NCBI GenBank assembly: GCA_947034895.1 | Contig: OX344763.1 | Span: 26,349,025 to 26,413,024 of the forward strand | Length of the DNA stretch: 64,000 nt | Origin: Rhytidiadelphus loreus | Taxonomy: Eukaryota; Streptophyta; Bryopsida; Hypnales; Hylocomiaceae | Direction: 5' to 3' | Part shown: piece after piece, positions 8,475 to 19,794 of the stretch | Layout of the letters: each line of letters starts with the position of its first letter | How positions within the stretch are numbered: position 1 is the first letter of the stretch | The notes under the pieces: model-generated | Told to the model about the DNA's origin: nothing | Databases searched by the model: none | What the model saw: the letters and a program-made list of their open reading frames with translations, nothing else | Position numbers and translations under genes: made by a program

Positions 8475-10655
8475 ATGGGTGGAATTAATAGTTCTTTGAC
8501 GGATGTTATTGCATGGATTCTTATTTATCGTCAAGATCTTTTCTGTAGAAATAAGATGGGTACCTCCTGGTCGAGTTCCCGAGGACCTTCAACAGCAAAT
8601 AAACGTGTTGAGCGTGTAAAGCCGTACTCAGCCACGGAAGTGATCGAAGCGAACTTAAGAATATTTGAAGAGCTTAAGGCGGACCCTAAGTTTTCTGAGT
8701 TTTTCAGTTTCACCTTTCCTAATATGAAAGTTGGAAGGAAGATTGCGTTTGGAGGGGATAATACATTTGCAGAGATTTTTGAAGGGGAGTTTACCTTGAT
8801 GCAGAGGCAGGTCCCGTTTGCGTTGAAGATATTGAAGAAGGGGCTATGTTTCGATCTCAGTGAACAATTCCCAGACGGCATGCTGACAGGGGGGAGTGCA
8901 GTCTTCCCCGGGTTTTCCAGTGGGACAAGTTCGATATTGGGTGGGCTGATTTTGGAGGATGGAGTGTATGCTGGGAGCTTCGCCTTTGTGTTGAAGAGAG
9001 TGTGGGGTGATTTGGGGACCCTAATTGAGCTCAGAAAGAGTAAACTCAAATCCTTGAAACAACCTCCCTTCGGAGATACGTGTGCCAAGAAAATGATGCT
9101 GGAGATTGCCATTGTTATCCAGCAATTACACGGACTTGGTATACTACACAGGATCGTGCACCCAAGAAATGTAATGGTCTGTACCAGTACTCCATCTTCC
9201 TTGATATCCGATGAGATTGAGGACGGTGCGTTTCATGTCAACGTATTTGATTTTGAGACTTCGGTTGGACTTCTTTTTGGGTATTGTTGGAGGCCACCCG
9301 AAATCCACCGGCAAAAGCAGGAATGCGATCTGCAGAATCACAGCTATGATGGCATTGTGTACACCAACAAATCAGACGTATATTGTTACGCCTTGACTTG
9401 TTACGAAATTCTCACTGGAGAAATGCCATTTCGTCATCTCGGACTTCGGGAAATGGATCTTGTTTTAGACGGATCACTCAGACCTGCGCTGCCTAAACGC
9501 ATGGACAAGTGGCTCAGAGATTTGATCGAAAAGTGCTGGCACTCGGATCCTTCACAAAGACCTGAATTTGAAGAGATAGTGCAGGTATTCAAATCCAAGC
9601 TACCGCACACCACAATCCATGCTGTTGAGCAAGAAGTAGAAGCTTCAAAATCCCATTGGAGTGAGATCTGTAATCCTCATGGTCAGGATGATCTTCGAAA
9701 GCAAACAAACCATCAAATCTTTGAAAATCTCAAACAACATCCGGAGTTCTCAAGCTTCTTCAGTTACACGTTCCGTAACTTGAAACAGGGACGAAAAATT
9801 GCTGAAGGAGCACAAGGAAAGATATTTGAAGCCGAGTTCGAAAAGGAGAACGGTGTCAAAGTCCCTTGTGTGGTGAAGTTGTTTAAACACATTTCTTTAC
9901 GAGATATGGTGCAACTGTGGCCGCCTGGAATGTTGCAAAGCGGGAATTCTCCTGGCCATCTCAGGTTTGGATTTATGGGCCTCCTTCGTGGTGCCACGAG
10001 GACCTGTGAAGTGTTGGGTGCAATGGTGGATGAAAATGACGATTTTGCTTTCATATTCAATCGAGAAGGGGGTGATCTGCGGCGCTTGATTGAGCACCGA
10101 ATGAGGCAGCCCAGAACCCAGAGCAGACCTTTCAAGCCTGAATTTGCCAAGAGAGTCTTGTGCGAGATTGCTTTGGGCATGCAACACTTGCATGATCGTG
10201 GCATTCTCCATCGAGATTTGAAAGCTGCCAATGTGCTTGTGACGAATGTGTTTGGTGAGTTTCCTAGCGACGCCAACGATGAGCTGATCGATGTCAAGGT
10301 TGCTGATTTCGAATGCTCTATGCTGGTGGAGGGGACACGGTTTTGGAGAGCGCCTGAGATTTTGAAGCAAGTGGAATCTCGAACGGTGCGTACATACACT
10401 CGTGAGTCCGATGTGTATAGCTATGGGATGACCTGTTATGAGGTATTGACGGGGGGCATTCCCTTGGAGCATCTCGCAAGGAATGATTATGCAGCTGTAT
10501 ATGTGAGGGGAGAAAGGCCTGTATTGCCTAACGGTATTGATGGTTGGCTTAAGCGTTTGGTTGCAAGATGTTGGCACTTGGAGCCTTCACGGAGACCGGA
10601 GTTCAAAGAGATAGTGGAAGAATTTGAGAAATATTGTCCAAAATTCCTGAGTTAA
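8475..10655 (+). CDS. Tandem-kinase gene B: pseudokinase plus kinase
   Basis: A single-exon reading frame of 726 codons encodes two kinase-like domains in one protein. Domain 1 (about residues 85-390) keeps the ATP-site lysine K118 (FALKI) but has HRI instead of HRD (225-227), HPRN instead of the LKxxN catalytic loop, DFE at 259-261 and PPE for APE. It looks catalytically dead. Domain 2 (about 430-720) has GRKIAEGAQGKIFEAEF as a Gly-loop, K468, intact HRD (579-581) with LKAAN, DFE (611-613) and WRAPE, so it is probably active. Two starts are possible: 8475 (MGGINSS) and the start conserved in A and C at 8556 (MGTSWSS, giving 699 aa). Both fit N-myristoylation. The layout recalls plant tandem kinase proteins and animal JAKs. 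A signalling or immune role is inference only. Confidence 0.88.
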   Translation: MGGINSSLTDVIAWILIYRQDLFCRNKMGTSWSSSRGPSTANKRVERVKPYSATEVIEANLRIFEELKADPKFSEFFSFTFPNMKVGRKIAFGGDNTFAEIFEGEFTLMQRQVPFALKILKKGLCFDLSEQFPDGMLTGGSAVFPGFSSGTSSILGGLILEDGVYAGSFAFVLKRVWGDLGTLIELRKSKLKSLKQPPFGDTCAKKMMLEIAIVIQQLHGLGILHRIVHPRNVMVCTSTPSSLISDEIEDGAFHVNVFDFETSVGLLFGYCWRPPEIHRQKQECDLQNHSYDGIVYTNKSDVYCYALTCYEILTGEMPFRHLGLREMDLVLDGSLRPALPKRMDKWLRDLIEKCWHSDPSQRPEFEEIVQVFKSKLPHTTIHAVEQEVEASKSHWSEICNPHGQDDLRKQTNHQIFENLKQHPEFSSFFSYTFRNLKQGRKIAEGAQGKIFEAEFEKENGVKVPCVVKLFKHISLRDMVQLWPPGMLQSGNSPGHLRFGFMGLLRGATRTCEVLGAMVDENDDFAFIFNREGGDLRRLIEHRMRQPRTQSRPFKPEFAKRVLCEIALGMQHLHDRGILHRDLKAANVLVTNVFGEFPSDANDELIDVKVADFECSMLVEGTRFWRAPEILKQVESRTVRTYTRESDVYSYGMTCYEVLTGGIPLEHLARNDYAAVYVRGERPVLPNGIDGWLKRLVARCWHLEPSRRPEFKEIVEEFEKYCPKFLS

Positions 10656-11100
10656 GAGCATCATGAATAGATATGGGTGGCATTTCCTACTGCTTGTGAT
10701 GAGGATTGGCCTCACCCTCCAGTAAGTTTGAGGTTTCTTTTCATCTGTTCCTAGAATAAAGGTACAAGTAGAGTGTGTTTGTTTCCTGAATCTGGTGGTC
10801 TGAATCAAAATTGACCAGATCAAGAATCAAGATTATATTTCCAGATTAAGGGGGTTGAAGTATACTGAATGGTTTTTCTTTCTGCACCACCAATGTAGTT
10901 TTAATCTTGAAGCACTGCAATGGGCAAAATATGTTTGACGAATGACTTTCAGGGATACTGAAGAAATAAGGAGAGCACTTGTTTGTCTAGGAATCTGATA
11001 AGTTTTGGCTGAAAAGTTGCCTTGTTTATACCCCAATTTAACTCACCTAAAATGGTTCTTGGTTCTTGTGTGATTTAATTTTCAGGATTCCCAAAGTAGG
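10656..11100. other. 3' flank of gene B
   Basis: Probable 3'UTR and downstream sequence. One AATAAA-type signal lies near 10755 (AGAATAAAGG). No further gene or repeat was recognised here. Confidence 0.4.
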
Positions 11101-11390
11101 ACGTCCATTAAAGAGCTGAAAATTAATTTGGGGAGTTCAGACTTCCTGAAATGTTTTTCAGAAAATTTTCCTTCTAAGACAAATGGAATCAGCATCTAAC
11201 TAAAGTTGTTTCATATCTTTTGGAGCTTTGTGGAATTAGTTTTGAGTTTTTGAAGTTGAAACATAGTTGTGACTAAAAGTGTCCTCCTGAAGCAAACACT
11301 ATTTGTCCATGGTTGGTGCAATGAGTGTAAAATGTACCTCTATGTTAGAGGATGCTTTATGGGCTTGAATGCTTTATGGACCTCCTACCT
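11100..11390. repeat. Inverted copy of the dispersed repeat downstream of gene B
   Basis: In reverse orientation it matches 1-545, with landmarks TGGAATTAGTTTTGAG, AGCATCTAAC and the GTACA-rich end. The same arrangement occurs after gene A (5460-5770), so it probably belongs to the duplicated block. Confidence 0.6.
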
Positions 11391-11786
11391 CAGTATGCAA
11401 TACACTTTGCAATTCCTTAAGAGTTCACATGATTTTTGTTTTATATGAGAATTCATGTCATAAATGGTTCTATCTTGGCTAAGATGAGAGTTCTCTAGTA
11501 AATTGCAAAGGTTATTTTTTGAGCTTCTTGAAGCATGGTATGGATCATTTGAATAAAAAATTATATATATATCATGTGGACTTAAAGATTAAAATACCTT
11601 ACCACCAAGAGGTTCAGAAATATGGAAGTTGAACAAAGTCTTTCAATTCATTTAGTTTGTACAATCTTATTAGATCTAAAATGGTTGTCATATAAAAAAT
11701 ATGATGTTAAAGGAGATATCATGTACAATTTTTTTTTAATAATGTTGCATTAGAGTAATTCTAGGGTCTCTAGAAGGCTGCCTCGT

Positions 11787-11824
11787 GGTGACAGACCAAG
11801 CTATTTTGAGCTTGGTCTGTCACC
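11787..11824. repeat. Perfect hairpin with 16-bp arms and 6-nt loop
   Basis: GGTGACAGACCAAGCT is followed by ATTTTG and then its exact reverse complement. It stands alone in AT-rich DNA with no neighbouring gene; it may be a transposon relic. Confidence 0.85.
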
Positions 11825-12674
11825 CCAAAAAGTGTTGCACCTTTGATGTTAGCTATGGTGAATATCTCAAAATCTGTCAGTTTTTGTGATTTTTTATTTT
11901 TAAAATTTTTTTAAAAAAATTTAAAATTTATTTCAGCTTGGAAAAAAAAATTTAGTCAATTTTTTATTCATTAATTTTGATTTCTGCATTGCTGCCATTG
12001 CAGATTCAGGTGAGCGGAAATAGGGAGAAAACGATTTTTTTTGCAAAAAACAAACAAATTTCAGGGTCCCTCAAAGGGTGTAGAGTAGCCCTCTTGAGAC
12101 CCCAAATTTTTTCTAATGAGTAGTTATAGATGTAGATCTACTAGTGTTCAATAAAAAAAATTAAAGCATTTTCAATTTTCAATGCATCCTAGATTTAGTA
12201 TATTGAGGTCTCATCTCCAAGGGGGCTTGATATTGGAAAATCAAGTTTTGCTATGAACACTTGCTCAAAAATTTGAATAGAAAAATTGTAATTACATCTT
12301 TTTCGGCAACAAAAGTTGCCTTGAGGCTAAATTTAAGCAATCACTTGCTTAGACCCTAAAAATCTTTAGAATCAAATTTTGAGTTTTGAGTTTTTTTATC
12401 AGTTGTTGTTGTTTGACTTTTGTCTTTTGAATGTACAAATTAAAATTTTAAATGTACATTTTTTTTAAACATTTCAAATATAATTTGCACTTATATATGA
12501 GTTTGGATACATATTTATGAATTATAGATTGTTTTGGCCCAAAAATTCAATTTTTGCAATTATTAAAGGACTACTGAAGAATTGCCACTTACATTAGAGG
12601 TTACAAGAGGCCTTCGAGAGACTGTCTACCCATGGTTTCTCCTGCTATGAACTATGGCCGGACAATCAGGTTAT

Positions 12675-12676
<2 letters not shown>

Positions 12677-12707
<31 letters not shown>

Positions 12708-12723
12708 GTAATAATAATAATAA
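12677..12723. repeat. (AAT)n microsatellite
   Basis: About fifteen AAT/ATA triplets with one interruption (AATAGT). It lies within the left arm of the long inverted repeat. Confidence 0.95.
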
Positions 12724-14699
12724 AATTCAAAAAGAAAATTCAATTTTTTTTTTAATTTTAGAAAAAATATTTAAAAAATATTTAAAAAATATTTTTTTTG
12801 TGCAGTCCAACGTGGCAATCTGTCCGCTACTTTAGATTATTGCTTCTACAATGTTCCCACGGTTTGGAAACGTCAGGGAACTCACAATCTCTTAATGGGT
12901 TGAAAAATCATCTAACAGTAGGCTATGGTACTTCAATTTTCTCTTTGGATGAAATGGTTGAAATATCAGCTTTTCAGCCATAAAATTTGCATTTCAAAAC
13001 TTTTTTTTTCAATTCCCCTCTCCTCCCTCTATTTTATATTACATTAACCTTTAAAGTCCTAAGACCATTTTTCTATCAAAAACCACTCAAAATTGTCACT
13101 TCTATTACATTCATCCAAGAAAAACAAATATTTTTGGAATCTAACCATAGGATTTTGTACTTTAGCTCTCTCAAATCATGTGGTAAAATTTTCATGAAGT
13201 TTGACAATGCCAATTCAAAGATATTAGCACTGAATGTTGGAAAAAAAGTTTTTATGAATGTTGCTCTACAGTTTTAGATGACTTTGATAGAAATTTGTAG
13301 AAAACTTTTGCAAAATGAACTTTAAATTAAAATATTTATGTTGAAGAACAATGTTGAAAGTCTAGGACAAAAATATAAAAATAAAACACTTGATTTTCAT
13401 TCCTTAAAATTGTCAATTAGAAGTAGGTTCGAGATTGAACAGAAAACTAAATCGTTGATAGTTCTACGATGGAATTGAAATACAATAATTCCATTAGTGA
13501 GATTGTTCTAGATAGAAAACTTTACTTCATCAAACACTTCTTTTTGAAAATTGTGAAAATTGCATTAAGAATGAATCCTATATTTTTAAGAAGATGTTTA
13601 GATTGTTGAAAAGTTAGGATTGTCCATAACTTTCTCATCACTAGTCCAAATAGAATGAATCAAATCTTTCTATACAAACGAAAGTACTTTCTATGAGAAA
13701 CAAATTTTTGAAAATATTATTTTGAATTTTTGTGATTTTTCTGGTGTTGCCTACTTTCCTATGTTTTAGGCTTAGTATGGCATAAGTTTTGCCTTCAAGC
13801 AACAATTGAAAAAGAAATTATAATCCTAGAAAGCATATGTGTTTTCCTATTTTTTTAAATGTTTTCAAAAATCACAACAAAAACTAAAACCGTAGGAGCC
13901 TACCCAAAATTCATGTTTTTCCTTGAGGGGACAATGGGACTTCAAAGGTTCATACATCAATTTCTTATTTGGATTCTAAAAGAAATCCTTTTTGAAATTT
14001 TAGTGAATATTTCTTGATGATTTTGTCTTCACAAAGGGATCACGGTAATGCATGGTATCTAAGTCTTCTACAAAGTGGATTCAAGTTCTACATGCTTTTT
14101 GTGTGGTAATCTGCCTTGATCCAATCATGCAAAAAGCTATAAAGTAAATTCCACCTATACTAATACTAATAGTTCTTGAATTTTAAAGTTGAGATATACA
14201 TGGGTAAGCTATGGGAAAATACTATATACATCACATAGACTTCACAAATGGTTAATAGTTTCAAATCGAAATTTTGTGTGTATGTTCTATATGAAAGTGA
14301 AATTAAGATCCTATGATTACAATATGTAATTTTTTGCAAATGACATGTTTTATATTGTTATATGTCATTTTTTGCAAATGTTTCTATCCCAAAATCTTGA
14401 TCCAAATGTGGTTATTTTCTATTTTTCTTGGACTCCAAACATAATAGATTTTTGGAGATATCATGTATTAAATAATTCTCACTTTGCTTACATTTAATTT
14501 AAAGTTTTATTTGCAACATAAAGTAGAAGGTGCCATTAGCATGTAGGGCTAAGATAATCAAGAATATTTGTGACACTTACCTCTAAAATGTGACACTTCA
14601 AAATATTGTGATATGAATATATTGTATTGCAATTGAGAATGCAAACATTTTCAAAATCACATACCAATAAAATATAGGCTTTTAGATATCATATCCACA

Positions 14700-15720
14700 T
14701 GATACATTCTTAGTGGATTGGAATCCTTTTTTCATTTGTTAGAAAGCTCTTTGCGAGGATATAAAGCTCTCTACAAGGAGGGGTGCGCGGGCTTTGTTTT
14801 GTGGCATTTGGACTTTACAATGTGGAAGTTATGGATTTTTGAATGATTTTTAAATTAAAAAGTTAAATTAAATTATCTTATATTTTGGAAAGACCATAAC
14901 TTTCACTTTGCATTTCCAAACGTCCCTAGACAAAGCTTGTGCACTCCTTCATGCATAAAGCTTTCTATTTATATGAAGAATGCAACCTCTCATAGTTTTT
15001 TAAAAATTTAAAAATTTAAAAATTATTTCTATTTCTATTTTGGTTGTGGCAATGGCACATGGAACATGACACACTAGTAGAAGTGAAGTTAGGTATGTAT
15101 ATCCTCATAGGCCATGTGTTTTTAAGGTTTAAAATGATCGTAATCTAACATTTTAGAATCTTTGATATCCATACTTTAAGTTCATACGTTAGTTTGTTTA
15201 ATTTGTTTAGTTTGTTAGGTTACAATCTCCTAGATTGTATGTCCCATAGTCATGTTCTTGGTATTGTTAGAAAACATTCTATGAAGAAGGGTGCACATAG
15301 GGCTTTTTTGGAGGTGAAATAGTGCCAGATTGTACTAGAAAAAAAAATTTGGCTAAAATATGGTAACAAATTGTGAATTTTTTTACCAAAAAACTTCAAA
15401 TTAAAAAAAATCATGGATGAAATCACTAGATTGTGGATGGAAACAAGAATTTTAGACATGTGATATGTACTAATGTGATATTTGCTATGCAATATGTAGA
15501 TGAATGTTGAAATTTGGAGCACCACCATAACATTTTATGTCGCTACTTTGGCACTTCACAGAAAATGAAAAAAACAAGCATTGGTGCATAGGCGTTTGTT
15601 TCATGACATTTGAACCTACGATGTGAAAGTTATTGAACTTCAAAATTATCTATGAATTGAAAAATTAGAAAATTACTTTTATTTTAGCAATTACTGTAGC
15701 AACGACACATGGCATACTAG
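14700..15720. repeat. Tandemly clustered dispersed repeat family (GAAAGCTCTTT type)
   Basis: At least three diverged units follow each other. Each has a run like TTCTTGGTA, then GAAAGCTCT or a variant, a GTGCACAGGGCTTTG-like motif, a TTTGTGGCATTTGGAC phrase and a GTGAAAGTTATGGAT-like motif. Related units recur at about 26160-27250. No reading frame is kept, so it is a non-coding repeat of unknown class. Confidence 0.55.
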
Positions 15721-17809
15721 TAAACTTTGAAAGACATTAGAAGAGTTTTCAGGCCATTGGGAGACCTCGAGTTCATCGATGTTCCCAAACTGTGGGAACG
15801 TCAGAGAACCAGCAATCTGACCTGGTACAGAGACTACTAGGTCGAACTGCATTAATGAATTAATTTAAAAATATTTTTAAAATATTATTTTAAAATTAAA
15901 ATATTTATTTATATTTATTTATTTATTTAATAATTAATTAGTCAGATTGTCCGGCCATGGTTCGTAGCATGGGGAACCATGGCCGGAAGGTCTCTTACAG
16001 GCCTCAATTCTTATCTAATGATCGATTTCCCTAACACATTTTTAAAATCGACATATTGTAGATTGAAAGAATAGTAATCAAACCTTTTCCAAATGTCGAC
16101 ACTGTTTCCTGAATCTTTGATGGTGGGGATGGAGTTAAGAGACAAGGTTTGCTTCTATGTTCAATATATCTTGAATTTGTATTGTGTTTAATCCCTAAAT
16201 TCCTAAGATTCAAATATGTCACTAAACCCATACTTGATGATAGAGGGTAAATGCACACTAGGGTGGACCATTTTTGGCTAGATATGCATACATAAAAGTC
16301 CATTTCATTTTTTTGCATATGATCTCTAAATTTTTTTATTTTTTTTCTATAATTTCTTTATAGTGTATTTAAGTTAAAGGTGAAAAAATTTAATCAAAAT
16401 TTCCTTTGTATATTTATGTAAAAAAACTTCAAAGATGACATCAAATTTTGATTTACTTTAATAAATTGTAGAATTGATTATAATGAAAATTAACTCTATT
16501 GAAAGTAAGACCATCTTTAGAAATACTTATTACAATTATTTTAATAAGATAGATTTGTGTAAAGTTGATTTTATGTATGTCTAATGTACTCCTAAAAATC
16601 AATACTATTCTGAATTTCTGATAAGATAATGATACATAAATTAGTCCATATCTTCAAATTTAGGGATAAAATTCGATATATTTCAAATCAAAACATTTGA
16701 TTACATATATATCTATTTAAATATAAGTCCTTCTTTTGCAAAATATTTGAATTCCTAATAGATCAATGAGTCTTTATCTTTAATGTTGTGGACTATGACA
16801 GTACGTAAGAGTACCTTTCAAAGTCCTTTACAAAAAGTGTACAAACAATTTTGCAAAGATTTTTTTTGGATTTTATAGATCATCAAGCATATAACATTGA
16901 TACATGTCCTTTTCAATGTTCTACAATTTGTATATTTTTAAACTTACAAGACTTTAAAAAATTCCCACTGAAATAAGGACTACGACAGTCCATATTGGTC
17001 CAACGTAGTGTGCATTTGCCCTAGAGTCATCCAATTTTGATCATTCAAGAACTACTTTTCTGCTCACTACTTCCTACTTTCTTACTCACTAGTTTGGGTC
17101 ATGTGTCATGACCTTATTAATCCCAACTTTGAAAAGGAAAAATTATAAAAAAATTCCAATCTTGGGTCGAAAATTTGTTTCAGCCTTGGTTAAAAATAGT
17201 TAACCATGGATAAAATTCCAAATGTCAAGTGAGTATGTGAAAGAAAGGATCATTGCATTACGTAATAAAACATCGAAGGCAGGTATGTGTTGGCAATTTG
17301 ATGCTTTGGTAGTCATTTCTTTAGAAGATTCATATTGTTGGTGAATATTTTAGTTATGTGTAACTGCAAATTCTTGTGTTAATTTTGTAGCCGTCGTGGA
17401 TTTGTGACATTGGGATTTTCTTCACAAGGAAGAAATTAAGGATTCTGCATCTTGGGGATCGTCGGATTTGTGTTGTGCAGTATAAAAACATATCAGTTTT
17501 GAGGACAAATGCTATGAAATACTTGCCAAATTACTTTGAGAAAGGCCACGTATGCTGTGCTACAAAACTCAGTTGTCTAGAACACGTGAAGCGTCTTCTT
17601 CCATTTTCTTCGGGTCATTGACTCTACGACGCAAGAGTTTAGCTCTGAAATTATATTATGTATATTTTGCAGCTCAAAGAGATGTTTTTTTAATTTTCTG
17701 ATCCTCACTTTAAAGTAAAGAATCACCAATGACAACATATTATCAGGTATTTCAAATTTCCATGCCTTAGAATTGGTAGAGGTGTTTGTTGCCATTTACT
17801 GATTTTTAA

Positions 17810-18030
17810 CCCTTAAGCGCTCCGACGTCCATATTCTGGACGATGAATAGAGGGCTTGTAGGCGCTATTTCATCCAACTACCTTCTCATTCATCCAATGT
17901 AACATTTGAATCTTGGAAAGACAACCTTCTTTTATGCCTAATTTCATGAAATTTTGATAAATGTTATTACTGTACAAAGATATAAGCAAAAATGTGCCAA
18001 AATTTGAAAAAGGATTGAGGCGTTAAGGGA
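17810..18030. mobile_element. TTAA-flanked MITE (piggyBac-like target site)
   Basis: TTAA lies on both sides (17806-17809 and 18031-18034). The ends are inverted repeats starting CCCTTAAGCGC and TCCCTTAACGCC, with one base offset. It is 221 bp long, non-coding, and inside an intron of the TRM8 pseudogene. Confidence 0.6.
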
Positions 18031-18095
18031 TTAATGCTTAACGTCAGTGTAAGAGACAGGTAGCTTGTCCCTCTTTTGATTTCACCCATATGGTA

Positions 18096-18505
18096 AGGTA
18101 ACATGCTCTAAAAGTGCCCATTTACGAGCTGTTCCACCTTTTTCATATGCTTATTGAGACTGTAAGAATTTTGGATTATTTTTCAGAGAAAGACAAATTA
18201 ATTCACCAGAGAACCCAAGTGGTTTCGTAATTTTCCAAGAATTTTTGAATTACTTATGGATTTTCAAAGATTTCAGGCATAGGCACCTATTTGTGACCAT
18301 AGGTCTCCCAAAATGCATCCACTTGCAACTCGTAAAGAAATTTGCAGAAATCAAAGACAATGATTGGCTCTTACAATAGAAAAACAATTTTTTCTTGATG
18401 CATTCAATTGCTAAAGTGGTCCGTTTAAAGATCACCCCATCTCCATTTTCTAACTAAAAATAGGGGCAATTTGAAGAAGATGGGCGCATTTAGAGCATGT
18501 TACCT
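18096..18505. mobile_element. MITE with 24-25-bp terminal inverted repeats
   Basis: The left end AGGTAACATGCTCTAAA and the right end in reverse are the same; two mismatches appear in the next eight bases. The dinucleotide TA flanks both sides, as for Tc1/mariner-type insertion. It is 410 bp, non-coding, and ends 13 bp before the exon at 18519 of the TRM8 pseudogene. Confidence 0.75.
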
Positions 18506-19794
18506 TAATTGTGTGCAGCACCACTTTGCTAGCTGAGTATGCACACATCATGGCTGTTGGAGGTACGTCTTGGACTATTAGCTTGTCGTGGCTACATGCA
18601 TCTCCTTCAGAGAATATATTAAGCGCTTGAATGAAGTCACTATAATTTAGTATAATTTTGTGATCGTTAATGTAGGCTTGCTTGCTTTGTGAGATCTCTC
18701 ATGCCTTGTGTTGTAATGATTATTGTGGATTGTCTTTGACAAGCATTTTGTACACAGTAACGGATGTGCAAGAATTAGGAGGGTGGATGAAGACAACTTT
18801 AGATGCCCTCTTTCAACCATTAACTGATGAGGAGATGGTAACTTCCTCATTCCTGTTTTTTTTATTGCTTTGTTTGTATCTACTCATTCAATTGCTTATC
18901 TGACATGAACATAGTGGTTTTAGAGTAGAAGGAAATTAGGGCGATTTTGTTTGGGTGGAATACATACATGTTCAAGTAATCACAATGTTCAAGGTGACAT
19001 GTTTGACATAGAATTAGACTTGACTTGTAGGCAGAGCATGATTAGCAATCTACTTGTATTATGTGGTTGCAGGAGAAGGATGTCTGTATCCCGCTTTTTG
19101 ACAACTGCAACTGAAGAAGGTCAAATGGTATAGCAACTGTTTCATTCTATATTGCAAACCTATTGATAGCAACCGGTCCTGCAATGCGTCACCTTCATTT
19201 GTATTTCTACCTTCATGTTTGTAAATGTCCAATTAGTCTTCTAATATCCATTAATTGTAGTTCCAGTAAGAGATGTAGTTATGTGAGATAGGTCGATAAA
19301 AGTGAATGTCTAGACAATGGAATCAATAAACAATTGAGCATTGTTCCTATTATTAAATTGCCCAAAAAATGGTTGGCCCTTGTTGGAAATCAAAACTATT
19401 TCTTGGATTCTCTTTTTTTTACAATTTTTGGACAATATGAATAAATTATGAATATTTAGAGTATTGAAAATAGGTGTATCTAAAGTCGACCCTAAGCTCG
19501 AATGGATAGAGATGGTACATTTGAGGCAAGAATCTAGAAGGGCCCGTAAGTAAGGCTCTAAGAAAGGATCACATTCAATTCTATAAAATACTATTGATTC
19601 ATTCTATCAACCACAGCTTAGATGACTAATGATTCTTAATTTTTTGTACTTTCATTGTTTATTATTATAAATATTGTATATATTTACTTTTGAAGTCTTA
19701 TAAATGTTATTTTTGTAAGTGTTATATATTATTGGGATCAATTTTTGTAAGTGTTAAATGTTAATACTTTATTTGTGTTACAATATTCACTACA

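Larger units (their letters stand above)
12590..16010. repeat. Long interrupted inverted repeat around 2.9 kb of AT-rich DNA
   Basis: The left arm (about 12590-12895) and right arm (about 15770-16005) are related in reverse orientation. Both contain TATGGCCGGACAATC or its complement, GGAAACGTCAGGGAAC or its relative, and an AT microsatellite at the equivalent spot. The spacing and arm similarity suggest a decayed transposon with long terminal inverted repeats, or two copies of one MITE in opposite orientation. There is no gene inside; 12900-14690 shows nothing else recognisable. Confidence 0.45.
17230..19127 (+). pseudogene. Decayed tRNA (guanine-N7)-methyltransferase (TRM8/METTL1 family)
   Basis: Six exon remnants with splice sites match the family in order. 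They are EYVKERIIALRNKTSKA (17230-17280), YKNISVLRTNAMKYLPNYFE (17481-17549), LKEMFF*FSDPHFK (17673-17746), LLAEYAHIMAVGG (18519-18562), LYTVTDVQELGGWMK (18744-18837) and TTATEEGQ (19073-19127). The functional enzyme uses SAM to make m7G46 in tRNA, with a TRM82/WDR4 partner. Here exon three has two stops, the fifth-exon acceptor looks shifted (AAG|C), and the sixth exon is frameshifted. The SAM-binding N-terminal exons and the C-terminus were not found. The intron after exon three holds two MITEs. The decay is old; retained introns show it arose by DNA duplication rather than retroposition. Confidence 0.85.

Noticed and set aside
9764..10577. Long open frames antisense to kinase domain 2 of gene B (also around 8531-9112 and 24058-24788)
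   Set aside because: They mirror the coding strand, recur wherever the kinase sequence recurs, and match no family.
12632..12835. Frame with a poly-Asn run
   Set aside because: Produced by the AAT microsatellite; no flanking domain.
17481..18837. Possibility that the TRM8-like exons form a working gene
   Set aside because: Two in-frame stops in exon three, a frameshift in the last exon and missing N-terminal exons rule this out.
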